Shown in pieces: positions 1-7,862 of a stretch of 64,000 nucleotides of DNA. The translations under genes were made by a program, and so were the position numbers. The notes under the pieces are model-generated. The model had not been told where the DNA came from and did not search any database. It saw only the letters and a program-made list of their open reading frames with translations. The DNA comes from Siminovitchia terrae (GTDB taxonomy: Bacteria; Bacillota; Bacilli; Bacillales; Bacillaceae_C). The stretch is taken from NCBI RefSeq assembly GCF_003605405.2, contig NZ_QYTW02000020.1, positions 34,750 to 98,749 of the forward strand. Direction: 5' to 3'. Every line of letters starts with the position of its first letter. Position 1 is the stretch's first letter.

Positions 1-315
1 CTTTGATCCATAGCGGCCTTGGAATAAATGGCCATCCAGTAAATGTCTTCGGTTAAAGTAAATAGCGTACCGGGAATTGAGTCTTTGCATGATATATTTT
101 GGGTGGTGATCTATTGTTTCCAACTGGAGATGAATGTGGTTAAACATGAGGCAATAGGAATGGAGTATACAAGGAAACTCGGAGCGGACTTCTTTAAATA
201 TTCCAAGGTAAGTAAGACGATCCCTATCATCATAGAAAATTGAAGAACGTCGATTTCCACGTTTTGTTATATGGTAAACAGCGCCGGGAAACCAAACTCT
301 TGTTTTTCTCGCCAT
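1..315 (-). CDS. REP-associated tyrosine transposase (RAYT, Y1/HUH family), C-terminus cut by window edge
   Basis: The reverse strand is open from ATG at 313-315 to the window edge, giving 105 residues beginning MARKTRVWFPGAVYHITKRG. The opening VYHITKRGNRR and the HUH metal-binding motif MFNHIHLQ (about residues 67-74), followed by LNSRYAIYFNRRH and GHLFQGRYGS, are typical of the Y1 transposase branch associated with REP palindromes (IS200-like, single-strand nuclease). The catalytic Tyr helix lies beyond the edge. A GGGGTCAGACCCC palindrome of the kind such enzymes mobilise lies about 120 bp upstream, supporting the RAYT rather than plain IS200 reading. Family call is strong; whether the full gene is intact cannot be seen. 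Confidence 0.9.
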   Translation of the reverse strand, partial: MARKTRVWFPGAVYHITKRGNRRSSIFYDDRDRLTYLGIFKEVRSEFPCILHSYCLMFNHIHLQLETIDHHPKYIMQRLNSRYAIYFNRRHLLDGHLFQGRYGSK

Positions 316-430
316 AGGCAGCACCCCTTATTAGTTTAATTTTTATAGCTATTTAAGGCTATTCGACATCTTTCAGCTTATTCCTCCTTCATATTCGATT
401 CTCTATTATGCGGTGACGCATTAACGCAAC

Positions 431-444
431 GGGGGTCAGACCCC
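431..444. repeat. REP-like palindrome next to RAYT
   Basis: GGGGTC-A-GACCCC palindrome preceded by CGCATTAACGCAAC. The same palindrome plus a nearby TTAACGC-type tail recurs at 14966-15018 and 45728-45742, and the bare palindrome at 20518-20530, so this is a dispersed repeat. Its place beside the transposase gene is where RAYT-flanking REPs are expected. Confidence 0.75.
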
Positions 445-471
445 TCAAAAAGACCCCTCAAAAAGACCATC

Positions 472-496
472 AAAAAAAGCGCCTCAGCGCTTTTTT
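472..496 (-). terminator. Rho-independent terminator of the CNNM/CorC gene (bidirectional shape)
   Basis: AAAAAAGCGC-CTCA-GCGCTTTTTT: GC stem flanked by A-run and T-run, directly after the stop codon at 498. It could also stop transcription coming from the left. Confidence 0.85.
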
Positions 497-497
497 A

Positions 498-1835
498 TCA
501 ATGTTTATTCACTTCTACTTCCTCTTCCTCTTCCACTTTCTCCTCTTTGAAGACTTCGATAAAGTGGATTTGGTGTCCGTCCAATTCTGTAACTTTAAAA
601 GCAAAGTCATCGGAATGAAGAGTCTCCCCTTCCATCACATCAAACTTCTTAGATAAAATCCATCCGCCGAGCGTATCAACGTCTTCATCAGAAAGATCGG
701 TTCCGAGAAGGTCGTTGACATCCGGAATCAGGACTTTTCCGCTGAAAATAAAGTGGTTTTCTCCTACCTTTGTTATATCTTCCACTTCATCTGTATCAAA
801 TTCGTCCCGGATCTCCCCGACAATTTCTTCTACTATATCTTCAACCGTGACAAGACCCGAAGTTCCACCGTACTCATCAAGCAGGATCGCCATATGTGTA
901 TGTTCCTTCTGCATTTTAAGCAGCAAATCCCGGATCGGGATTGTCTCAATCACATGGATAACAGGCTTGATAAATGCTGATATTTCCAGTTCGCTGTCCG
1001 ATTCCCTATTTTTAATTTGCTCCAGCAAAATATCTTTAATATTAATAAGCCCGATAATATTGTCCTTATCACCTTCATATATCGGGTAACGTGTGAATTT
1101 TACGTCCTGGATGACATTTACCCAGTCTTCAATTTCTTCTTCTGTTGAAAAAGAGATCATTTCCGTCCGCGGTACCATGATTTCTTTGGCTACCCTGTTA
1201 TCGAACTTAAAAATGTTTGTTACGTATGTCAGCTCAGATTGATTGATCTCACCGCTTTTAAAACTTTCAGACAGTATAATTCTAAGTTCTTCTTCGGAAT
1301 GGGAGACTTCATGTTCCGATACCGAATGAAGACCGAAAATTTTCACCAGTAAGCGGGCAGAACCGTTGAGCACCCAGATGAAAGGAAACGCGATTCGGTA
1401 AAACAAAATCAACGGCTTAGCAGTCATCAAGGAAATTTCCTCTGCTTTTTGAATCGCCACTGTTTTTGGAGCTAATTCACCAACGACTACGTGTAAAAAA
1501 GTGATGATCAGAAAAGCAATTGTGATGGAAAGCATTTGGGTGACAGACGGTCCAAGCCCCCATTTTTCAAACAAAGGGTCGAACAACGATTTAACTGCTG
1601 GTTCACCCAGCCAGCCAATTCCAAGAGCTGTAAGCGTAATCCCAAGCTGGCATGCTGATAAATATTCATCCATATGTGTAATAACATGCTTTACTGCCTT
1701 AGCCCCCGGCTTTCCTTCTTCTATCAGCTGGTCTACACGGCTGCTTCTAATTTTTACAATAGCAAATTCTGCTGCTACGAAAAAAGCGGTCATTGCAATT
1801 AATAGTGCGATTAAGAGTAAACTGGCAACGTCCAA
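498..1835 (-). CDS. CNNM/CorC (HlyC) family membrane protein, DUF21 plus CBS pair plus transporter-associated domain
   Basis: 445 residues, normal for the YrkA/YhdP/YugS group of Bacillus. The N-terminal ~190 residues form a DUF21 domain with several membrane segments (start [25 protein letters not shown]; later [17 protein letters not shown]). Two CBS domains follow ([13 protein letters not shown] near 215, [20 protein letters not shown] near 325), then a CorC/HlyC C-terminal domain and an acidic tail. The family is linked to Mg2+ or other divalent-ion efflux/homeostasis; the ion here is unknown. Start is TTG at 1833-1835 since an in-frame stop lies just upstream. The best Shine-Dalgarno sequence is 27 nt away across a hairpin (see leader). 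Confidence 0.88.
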   Translation of the reverse strand: MDVASLLLIALLIAMTAFFVAAEFAIVKIRSSRVDQLIEEGKPGAKAVKHVITHMDEYLSACQLGITLTALGIGWLGEPAVKSLFDPLFEKWGLGPSVTQMLSITIAFLIITFLHVVVGELAPKTVAIQKAEEISLMTAKPLILFYRIAFPFIWVLNGSARLLVKIFGLHSVSEHEVSHSEEELRIILSESFKSGEINQSELTYVTNIFKFDNRVAKEIMVPRTEMISFSTEEEIEDWVNVIQDVKFTRYPIYEGDKDNIIGLINIKDILLEQIKNRESDSELEISAFIKPVIHVIETIPIRDLLLKMQKEHTHMAILLDEYGGTSGLVTVEDIVEEIVGEIRDEFDTDEVEDITKVGENHFIFSGKVLIPDVNDLLGTDLSDEDVDTLGGWILSKKFDVMEGETLHSDDFAFKVTELDGHQIHFIEVFKEEKVEEEEEVEVNKH

Positions 1836-1841
1836 ATAGTT

Positions 1842-1904
1842 CGCCTTTCAAAGAAAGGCGTACACCTCCCAAGAATTAAGATTGCCTGTCGGCCTGATGG
1901 CCGA
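1842..1904 (-). promoter_or_regulatory. Structured leader of the CNNM/CorC gene, with hairpin between SD and start
   Basis: Reading leftwards: hairpin TCGGCC-ATCA-GGCCGA (1889-1904), Shine-Dalgarno GGGAGGTG (1863-1870), hairpin CGCCTTTC-TTT-GAAAGGCG (1842-1860), then the TTG start (1835). Folding the second hairpin would reduce the SD-to-start distance from 27 nt to about 8 nt. No known riboswitch class was recognised. Confidence 0.5.
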
Positions 1905-2119
1905 ACACACTTTTATAAAATATTATACTATACGTTTTCTCAAGTTCATATATTAAAACAATCACATTTTTCTACGAGTGCGTTGTAAAAGTGAAAAATA
2001 ACGCGTCTATTATAAGAGTGGACAAGTCTTAAAGGCCGCATTCGGAAATCTCCTATTTTCTTTCTCGACTTTTCCATGTAAAATAAACCCATTGATTTGA
2101 AAGTGAGGAAATAATAGAA

Positions 2120-2974
2120 ATGAGCATCTGGGAATTCATTGTCGCGTTAATATTGGGATTTGTTGAAGGCATGACCGAATTCGCTCCTGTTTCGTCGACA
2201 GGCCATATGATCATCGTGGATGATATTTTATTAAAGTCAGCAGAGCTGCTAAAATCCCGGGAAGTAGCCAATACGTTTAAAGTGGTTATCCAATTAGGAT
2301 CCGTTCTAGCGGCGGCCATCGTTTTTTGGCAGCGGATTCTGAGCTTGTTCGGGATTCGTACGGCAGATTCTCCCGTACCTGATGAGGGCCATTCTCGTCT
2401 TCGATTAACGCACATAATCGTCGGATTGATTCCAGCCATCATACTGGGATTTACACTAGAGGATTTTATTGATACATACCTCTTTTCTGTAGAAACGGTA
2501 TTGGTCGGCCTCGTGGGAGGAGCGATTTTAATGGCGGCAGCTGATTGGAAAGCAAGATCAAGTTCATCAGCCAAGGAAAAAACAAACCTTGATGACATCT
2601 CCATTAAACAGGCTTTTTTGATCGGCCTATTCCAATGTATCGCATTATGGCCAGGCTTTTCCCGATCTGGGTCTACCATCTCAGGCGGGGTCTTGCTGGG
2701 ATTGAAATACCGTGCCGCTGCGGATTTTACTTTTATCATGGCGATACCGATCATGTTCGGGGCAAGTGCTGTCTCTTTATATAAAAAAATGGATGTTCTG
2801 ACAGTGGATGTCATTCCATTTTTTGTGGTCGGATTTATCAGCGCCTTTGTTTTTGCCTGGCTGTCCATCCGCTTTTTCCTAGCTTTGATCAGCCGAATCA
2901 AATTGATGCCTTTTGCGATTTACAGAGTTGTGTTAGCCGCAGTCATTTTGGTAATTTATATAAACATCAAATAA
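2120..2974 (+). CDS. uppP: Undecaprenyl-diphosphatase UppP (BacA)
   Basis: 284 residues, polytopic membrane protein. It dephosphorylates undecaprenyl pyrophosphate, recycling the lipid carrier for peptidoglycan synthesis; overproduction gives bacitracin tolerance. Both family signatures are present: EGMTEFAPVSSTGH near the N-terminus (usual form EGxTEFLPVSSTGH, so L to A here) and PGFSRSGSTISGG (about residues 178-190). The catalytic Glu and Arg within these motifs are retained. Start ATG at 2120 has GAGGA about 11 nt upstream. It appears monocistronic, followed by an inverted repeat. A BceRS-like system that could respond to bacitracin-type stress lies 11 kb away. Confidence 0.95.
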   Translation: MSIWEFIVALILGFVEGMTEFAPVSSTGHMIIVDDILLKSAELLKSREVANTFKVVIQLGSVLAAAIVFWQRILSLFGIRTADSPVPDEGHSRLRLTHIIVGLIPAIILGFTLEDFIDTYLFSVETVLVGLVGGAILMAAADWKARSSSSAKEKTNLDDISIKQAFLIGLFQCIALWPGFSRSGSTISGGVLLGLKYRAAADFTFIMAIPIMFGASAVSLYKKMDVLTVDVIPFFVVGFISAFVFAWLSIRFFLALISRIKLMPFAIYRVVLAAVILVIYINIK

Positions 2975-2987
2975 GGGTGCAGAGAAT

Positions 2988-3033
2988 AAAGCTGTACAGT
3001 AAGTCAGAAAAACTGATGACCTGTACAGCCTTT
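2988..3033 (+). terminator. Probable terminator after uppP
   Basis: Inverted repeat AGCTGTACAG ... CTGTACAGCC with an inner GTCAG-AAAAA-CTGAT pairing, 15 nt after the uppP stop; the trailing T-run is short (CCTTT), so termination strength is uncertain. From 3034 to 3294 I see nothing that can be named. Confidence 0.5.
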
Positions 3034-3294
3034 CTGTGCTGGTATTCATGCCTACGCTGATGGCAACCACAGACGACGCTCATAGCAACTCCTGTGGAAT
3101 CTAGAACGAAGACATTATGGTAAAGGTTATAATAGCTGTAATGTGATGAATTCCCATTGTTCTTTTTGTCATTTCTTTCCCCTCCAATCTTCTAGCGGAG
3201 CATTATGGCTTCATCTTTCTCCCCATCAATTCACAATTAGCAAAATTACCATTAATTAGCATACTGCGAATTCGAGGTAAATGCTCAAAAAAAC

Positions 3295-3666
3295 CTATAA
3301 ATTCTGTGCGTAATGTCCTAACTTTTTTAATTGTTCAATCATAACCTTTCTTCCGTCGTTAAACCTGCACATGTCTCTTTAATCGCCAATTTATGTTCAG
3401 TGAAAACAAATCTGTCCCGGCTTGGGTAATAGTGGTATAGGTGATACGTCAATCTTTTGGACAAGTTTTCTCTGTATTATTTTTTTCTTTTCTAGCTTAT
3501 CCACTACATAAGTAATGCTGCTTACAATCAATACCTTCTCACCAATTTTTGTATTGGCTGTTCACCTTTACTATATATCATTCCAAGAACAGCAAATTCA
3601 GTTGGATTTCATCCAATGACTTTATATCTTCTTCCACACGTTTCTTTATTGAATTTAAGCCCTCGA
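3295..3666 (-). pseudogene. MarR-family regulator remnant (MhqR-like)
   Basis: Reverse-strand fragments in shifting frames read TEFAVLGMIYSKGEQPIQKIGEKVL, then SSITYVVDKLEKKKIIQRKL, then MIEQLKKLGHYAQNL before TAG at 3295. This is the winged-helix and C-terminal helix of a MarR repressor of the MhqR/YkvE kind (quinone/thiol stress). Several frameshifts and stops break it, and the 5' end (the upstream edge on this strand) abuts the IS605-like element at 3666, so the first residues are missing. Not functional. Confidence 0.7.
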
Positions 3667-3860
3667 TCAAATGCGCCTTGGCGTATTTGCGCCCAGATTT
3701 TATCGAGCTCCGCTCAATAAATTTCCTTTGAAAATCTGTGGCATCCGCCGGAGGCTTTAATTTTATTCAGCCGGGGTTTGAACCCCCACTGAATGGAATA
3801 CCAATATGCTTTCATCTCACCACTTACTGAAGTGGGAGACTTCTACTGAATGAAGTTAAA
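3666..3860 (+). mobile_element. tnpB-less IS200/IS605-like element, copy A
   Basis: 195 bp, no ORF. Begins ATCAAATGCGCC (imperfect hairpin AAATGCGCC/GGCGTATTT), then a TTTATCGAGC..GCTCaATAAA hairpin, the GGGGTT-TG-AACCCC hairpin enclosed by ATTCAG/CTGAAT, the CCACTT-ACTG-AAGTGG hairpin, and ends GAATGAAGTTAAA. Subterminal hairpins without terminal inverted repeats and without target duplication are the IS200/IS605 pattern. It truncates the MarR remnant. From 3861 to 4035 nothing further is visible. Confidence 0.8.
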
Positions 3861-4035
3861 ACAATAAATAACCTCAGGGATAGTTTGATCTTGAGTTTTA
3901 TCATCCATCAATACCATTCCTTCATAGATTAATTTGTTACATTTGTTAACCCATTTTTAAGGTTCATAATATATTAGCACGCGCTGCAATTCGTAGTAAG
4001 TTTTTCCGTGACTTCTTCAATGTTCTAGGAAAAAT

Positions 4036-4075
4036 AAAAGGCCTGAACAATGTTACCACGATTCAGACCTTTTAC
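4036..4075 (-). terminator. Terminator of the carnitine-type operon
   Basis: On the reverse strand AAAAGGTCTGAA ... TTCAGGCCTTTTATTTTT: long stem and T-rich tail, 28 nt beyond the BCCT stop codon. Confidence 0.85.
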
Positions 4076-4102
4076 TAGCTTATTTCTTGCCGCCTGTTGA
4101 CC

Positions 4103-5656
4103 TTACGCTTCTTTCCTTGTCTGTTGCGCCTCTAAATCTATTACATGTTCCTTTCCTTCTCTTTCGCTGCTTTTCATCAAAATAAGCTCGTTATTCAATC
4201 CTTTATAGGTTGAGTAACACATGACTAACATCATAACGGATAATGGGACAGCTGCTGCGACGAGTGCAGATTGCAGCCCTTGCAATCCTCCTGTCACAAT
4301 AAGAACAATTGAAATGCCTGCAATGACGGCTCCCCAAATGATTTTTGTCCTAGTTTTTGGATTGGGATTTCCATTTTCACTGATCATGCCCAAAACGAAG
4401 ACTGCCGAGTTTGCTGATGTAATAAAGAAAACCAATACAAGCACCATTGCGAGGATGCTTAGAAAAGCACTCATTGGAAAATACTCGAAGAATTTAAATA
4501 AAGCAGAAGTAACATCTGTAGATACAGCATTTGCAAGTTCTGTCGCGCCATCAATCTGGATAAGGTGAATAGCAGACCCTCCCATGACCGCAAACCAAAA
4601 GAATGAACCAACTACCGGAATGAACACTGCTCCCATCATGAATTCCTTAATTGTACGCCCTTTTGAAATTCTGGCAACGAAGCTGCCCACGAGTGGTGCC
4701 CATGCAATCCACCAGCCAAAGTAAAACAATGTCCAACTCGCGATCCAAGACCCATCATTATAAGGTTCTGTTCGGAAAGACATGCCTATGAAATTTTGTG
4801 CATAATCTCCGACTCCTTGGAAAAATATTTTAAAAATACTTTGAGTCGGCCCAAGGAACAAGATTAATCCAAGTAAAGCAAACGCCAATAACATGTTTAA
4901 ATTCGATAAATGCTTCATTGCGCCTTGAAGGCCTGATACTGTAGAACCTACGTAAATCAATGTAACAGCCAGAACGATGAATATTTGCACGCTAAAATTA
5001 ACAGGTAATCCCCAAAGGACGTTTACCCCGCTGTTTACTTGCAGTGTTCCGAAACCCAGGGATGTTGCAATTCCAATCACAATGGAAAGAATGACAATAA
5101 TATCAATCGTTTTACCAAATTTTCCACGAATTTTATCTCCCACTAAAGGGTAAAAAACTGAACTTAATGAAGCAGGAAGCTTTTTTCTATATTGGAAAAA
5201 GGCAAGAGATACCCCTACCAGTGCATAGCATGCCCATGCTGATACGCCCCAGTGTAAATAAACAAACTGCATGGCAAGTTTAGCCGATTCCTCTGAAGAA
5301 CCTTTCCCAAATGGAGGGTCAATATAATAGGATACAGGTTCAGCCACTCCCCAAAATACTAAGCTGATCCCAATTGAAGCACTGAATAACATTCCAACCC
5401 AAGTAGCTGTTTTATATTCCGGGCGATCAGAGTCTTCTCCTAATCTAATATGACCAAACTTTGAAAGCCCTACATACATACAGAAAGCAAAAAATACAAA
5501 TACGCTCCCTAAGATAAACCATCCCAAATTATTATAAATAAACGATAACGATGTAGTGGAAAATTTCTCCACTTGCTTTGGAATAAAAACACCAAGACTA
5601 ATCAAAAATAGACTGAAAGCTAATGAGATATAAAAGACCGCTTTCTTTCCCTTCAT
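4103..5656 (-). CDS. BCCT-family quaternary-amine transporter
   Basis: 517 residues with about 12 membrane helices. The conserved BCCT stretch with the aromatic substrate cage is present: FGWWIAWAPLVGSFVARISKGRT (about residues 325-347, shown here in part), together with WGVSAWACYALVGV and GMLFSASIGISLVFWGVAEP. BCCT proteins import or exchange betaine, choline or carnitine. Its place behind a Rieske oxygenase and D-malate dehydrogenase suggests carnitine uptake for growth, not osmoprotection; that is inference. Start ATG at 5654-5656 with AGGAG 7-8 nt upstream. A 154-bp gap to the upstream gene contains a cre-like site and an inverted repeat, so separate expression is possible. Confidence 0.9.
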   Translation of the reverse strand: MKGKKAVFYISLAFSLFLISLGVFIPKQVEKFSTTSLSFIYNNLGWFILGSVFVFFAFCMYVGLSKFGHIRLGEDSDRPEYKTATWVGMLFSASIGISLVFWGVAEPVSYYIDPPFGKGSSEESAKLAMQFVYLHWGVSAWACYALVGVSLAFFQYRKKLPASLSSVFYPLVGDKIRGKFGKTIDIIVILSIVIGIATSLGFGTLQVNSGVNVLWGLPVNFSVQIFIVLAVTLIYVGSTVSGLQGAMKHLSNLNMLLAFALLGLILFLGPTQSIFKIFFQGVGDYAQNFIGMSFRTEPYNDGSWIASWTLFYFGWWIAWAPLVGSFVARISKGRTIKEFMMGAVFIPVVGSFFWFAVMGGSAIHLIQIDGATELANAVSTDVTSALFKFFEYFPMSAFLSILAMVLVLVFFITSANSAVFVLGMISENGNPNPKTRTKIIWGAVIAGISIVLIVTGGLQGLQSALVAAAVPLSVMMLVMCYSTYKGLNNELILMKSSEREGKEHVIDLEAQQTRKEA

Positions 5657-5715
5657 ATTAACACTCCTATTGTTTTTATATACTCCCTCTTATCAAATGA
5701 AACCCAGAACAGATT

Positions 5716-5729
5716 TGTAAGCGTTTTCC
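5716..5729 (+). promoter_or_regulatory. Candidate CcpA cre site upstream of the BCCT gene
   Basis: TGTAAGCGTTTTCC matches the cre consensus TGWAARCGYTWNCW at 13 of 14 positions, 60 bp before the transporter start. It would place the transporter under glucose repression. Confidence 0.55.
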
Positions 5730-5770
5730 AATGAATCTTTAGATATAAAGAGTATAGGTAAGTTTTTTTA

Positions 5771-5802
5771 TCAGACAGGAATAAGTATCTGTTCCTGTCT
5801 GA
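5771..5802. repeat. Inverted repeat between dehydrogenase and BCCT genes
   Basis: TCAGACAGGAA, 10-nt loop, TTCCTGTCTGA: perfect 11-bp stem just after the dehydrogenase stop. In the direction of transcription it is followed by A residues, not T, so it is not a standard terminator; an RNA processing or stabilising hairpin is possible. Confidence 0.6.
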
Positions 5803-5810
5803 ATATTTCC

Positions 5811-6899
5811 TTATCCTAATACTTTCCCCTTAATTTGGGAAGTTACAATTTCCACCATTTTATCTCCAACTTCGGAAGTAGTAGCCGTTCCTCCCATATC
5901 AGGTGTAAGCAGCTCTTTTGTAGAAAGTAACTCTTCAATTCCAGAGACAATTACTTCTCCATACTCTTCATATCCAAAGAAATCTAGCATTTGGCTAGCA
6001 GACCAAAAAGTTGCCAAGGGATTGCTCAAATCTTTCCCGGCTATATCAGGAGCTGATCCGTGGACAGGTTCGAACATAGATGGATATTTTCTTTCCGGAT
6101 TGATGTTGGCGCCTGCGGCAAGTCCAATGCCACCGGCGATAGCTGCTCCAACATCCGTTAAGATATCACCGAATAAATTGGACGTCACGACGATTTCAAA
6201 TCGTTTCGGATCAGTTATCATCAGCATCGCTGCCGCATCAACGAGATAAGAGGCTGTCTTTACTTCTGGATAATCCAGGCTTACTTCTTCAAACACTTCG
6301 TCCCAGAAAACCATAGAATAATTTAAAGCATTCGCTTTTGAAATGCTCGTAAGCGTCTTTCCTTCCCTTCTAGCGACTTCAAAAGCATAACGAATGATGC
6401 GCTCCGTCCCCTTACGGGAAAATACAGCATTTTGCAATACAACTTCGTTATCTTGGCCCTTGAAAAGCCAATCACCAGCCCCAGAGTATTCTCCTTCGGT
6501 ATTCTCACGGATGAACAACATATCGATATCATCGTTCTTAGTATTCGCTAAGGCTGAATGAGCTCCACGCAATAATTTAACAGGACGAAGATTAACGTAT
6601 TGATCAAAGCTTTTACGAATCACCAACAGCAAGTCCCATAAAGAAATGTGGTCAGGTACGCCAGGAAAACCGACTGCCCCTAAATAAATTGCGTCAAATT
6701 CCTTTAACTGATCAATCCCATCATCATCCATCATTTTTCCATGTTTTGTGTAAAACCTGCACCCCCACGGAAAGTATGTGAAATCAAATTTGAAGCTTGA
6801 ATCAAGCTCAGCTATTTTATTTAATACTTTAACACCTTCATTGATGACTTCCGGACCGATCCCGTCACCCGGGATCACCGCTATTTTATATGTTTTCAT
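5811..6899 (-). CDS. D-malate / tartrate dehydrogenase (decarboxylating), DmlA/YcsA type
   Basis: 362 residues, the usual length of the YcsA/DmlA branch of the isocitrate/isopropylmalate dehydrogenase family. Visible landmarks are IAVIPGDGIGPEV at the N-terminus, the RENTEGEYSG loop (about 133-142), the Asp-rich metal site FEIVVTSNLFGDILTDVGAA (the last Asp residues bind Mn2+/Mg2+), and EPVHGSAPDIAGK, which contacts NAD. The enzyme oxidises and decarboxylates D-malate to pyruvate plus CO2. In this operon it would complete conversion of the four-carbon skeleton left after C-N cleavage of L-carnitine, since malic semialdehyde from L-carnitine oxidises to (R)-malate. Start ATG has GAGGGA 6 nt upstream and follows the aldehyde dehydrogenase stop by 15 nt. 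Confidence 0.88.
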   Translation of the reverse strand: MKTYKIAVIPGDGIGPEVINEGVKVLNKIAELDSSFKFDFTYFPWGCRFYTKHGKMMDDDGIDQLKEFDAIYLGAVGFPGVPDHISLWDLLLVIRKSFDQYVNLRPVKLLRGAHSALANTKNDDIDMLFIRENTEGEYSGAGDWLFKGQDNEVVLQNAVFSRKGTERIIRYAFEVARREGKTLTSISKANALNYSMVFWDEVFEEVSLDYPEVKTASYLVDAAAMLMITDPKRFEIVVTSNLFGDILTDVGAAIAGGIGLAAGANINPERKYPSMFEPVHGSAPDIAGKDLSNPLATFWSASQMLDFFGYEEYGEVIVSGIEELLSTKELLTPDMGGTATTSEVGDKMVEIVTSQIKGKVLG

Positions 6900-6914
6900 A
6901 CCAGTCCCTCATTC

Positions 6915-7849
6915 TTAGCTTTGGTTCCAAACAACTAATTTCATTTCCTTCATTTCTTCTACTGCATATTTAACGCCTACACGGCCGGTTCCACTGTTTT
7001 TTACTCCTCCGTATGGCATTTGATCCACTCTAAATGTCGGCACATCGTTGACAATACCCTGCCAACATACAGTTCATTTACTGCTTTCAGGGCATTTTTT
7101 ATATTGTTTGTATAAATTCCAGCCTGAAGTCCGAAACGGGAATCATTGACATAGCTGACAGCTTCCTCAACAGACCCTACTTTATTTATAACAACCACTG
7201 GTGCAAATACTTCCTGACAAGATACTTATCAAATGCGCCTTGGCGTATTTGTGCCCAGATTTTATCGAGCTCCGCTCGATAAAATCTGTGGCATCCGCCG
7301 GAGGCTTTGACTTTATTCAGCCGGGGTTTGAACCCCCACTGAATGGAATACTAATAGGCATTCATCTCACCACTTACAGAAGTGGGGGATTTCTGATGAA
7401 TGAAGTTAAACGGTGTAATCGCTCCTATCACTCCAATGAGTTCTCTTACTGTGTAGCCAAAACGGCCTGTGCTGCTGCATCAAATGGAATCGTTTCTCCA
7501 TGAATTCTTTTTACTTCTTCAGCGGAAATTTTATAAGTCTCTATTGTTCTCGCTACTTCAGCTCTGGCAAAAGCAATAGGTTCTGCTGACTCCAAAGCTA
7601 TGATTCTTGCTGCCTCATCTGCTTTATCACTTAGAATAGAGGCAGCCTTTTCCAATATTTCTGCCCGCTCAAAAGCAGTCATTTTGCCAGTGATTGAACG
7701 CGCTTTACTGGCGCTAGTGATTTTTGCTCCTTGCTCGCCGTCGCAATTTGGGCGATCTCTTCACCGGAATTTGGAGAATAGAGAGGCGTGTAGCTTGATG
7801 CTGCAACCCGCTCGCCATTGATGACTAACGACTTTTTTTCTGATTTCAC
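6915..7849 (-). pseudogene. Aldehyde dehydrogenase pseudogene (likely malic semialdehyde dehydrogenase), interrupted by element B
   Basis: Reading leftwards from GTG at 7847-7849: KSLVINGERV..LYSPNSGEEIAQIATAS, frameshift near 7715, MTAFERAEILEKAASILSDKADE, frameshift near 7460, FGYTVRELIGVIGAITPFN, then the mobile element (7228-7410), then [31 protein letters not shown], frameshift near 7055, and [23 protein letters not shown] to the stop at 6915. These are the N- and C-terminal parts of a ~480-residue aldehyde dehydrogenase. About 200 residues in between, including the catalytic Cys and Glu region, are absent. The operon therefore lacks its own aldehyde-oxidising step. Confidence 0.9.
7228..7410 (+). 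mobile_element. tnpB-less IS200/IS605-like element, copy B
   Basis: 183 bp, same architecture as copy A: ATCAAATGCGCC left end, perfect TTTATCGAGC-TCC-GCTCGATAAA hairpin, ACCCCC hairpin, CCACTT-ACAG-AAGTGG hairpin, GAATGAAGTTAAA right end. It lacks the TTTCCTCTG stretch seen in most copies after the second hairpin. Located inside the aldehyde dehydrogenase pseudogene at the site of a large internal deletion. Confidence 0.85.
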
Positions 7850-7862
7850 TCCGCTTCCAACA

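Noticed and set aside
43..243. Forward ORF of 66 codons at the left edge
   Set aside because: It is the antisense shadow of the REP-associated transposase, which reads cleanly on the other strand with family motifs.
1842..1904. Leader of the CNNM/CorC gene as a known Mg2+ or Mn2+ riboswitch
   Set aside because: Too short for an M-box and no yybP-ykoY core motif could be identified.
2053..2901. 282-codon reverse ORF opposite uppP
   Set aside because: Long but low-complexity composition (Ser/Thr/Asn/Lys), fully antisense to a gene with clear UppP motifs; no family resemblance.
5771..5802. Inverted repeat as terminator between dehydrogenase and BCCT genes
   Set aside because: The stem is followed by A residues in the transcript direction, so no U-tract; kept only as an inverted repeat.
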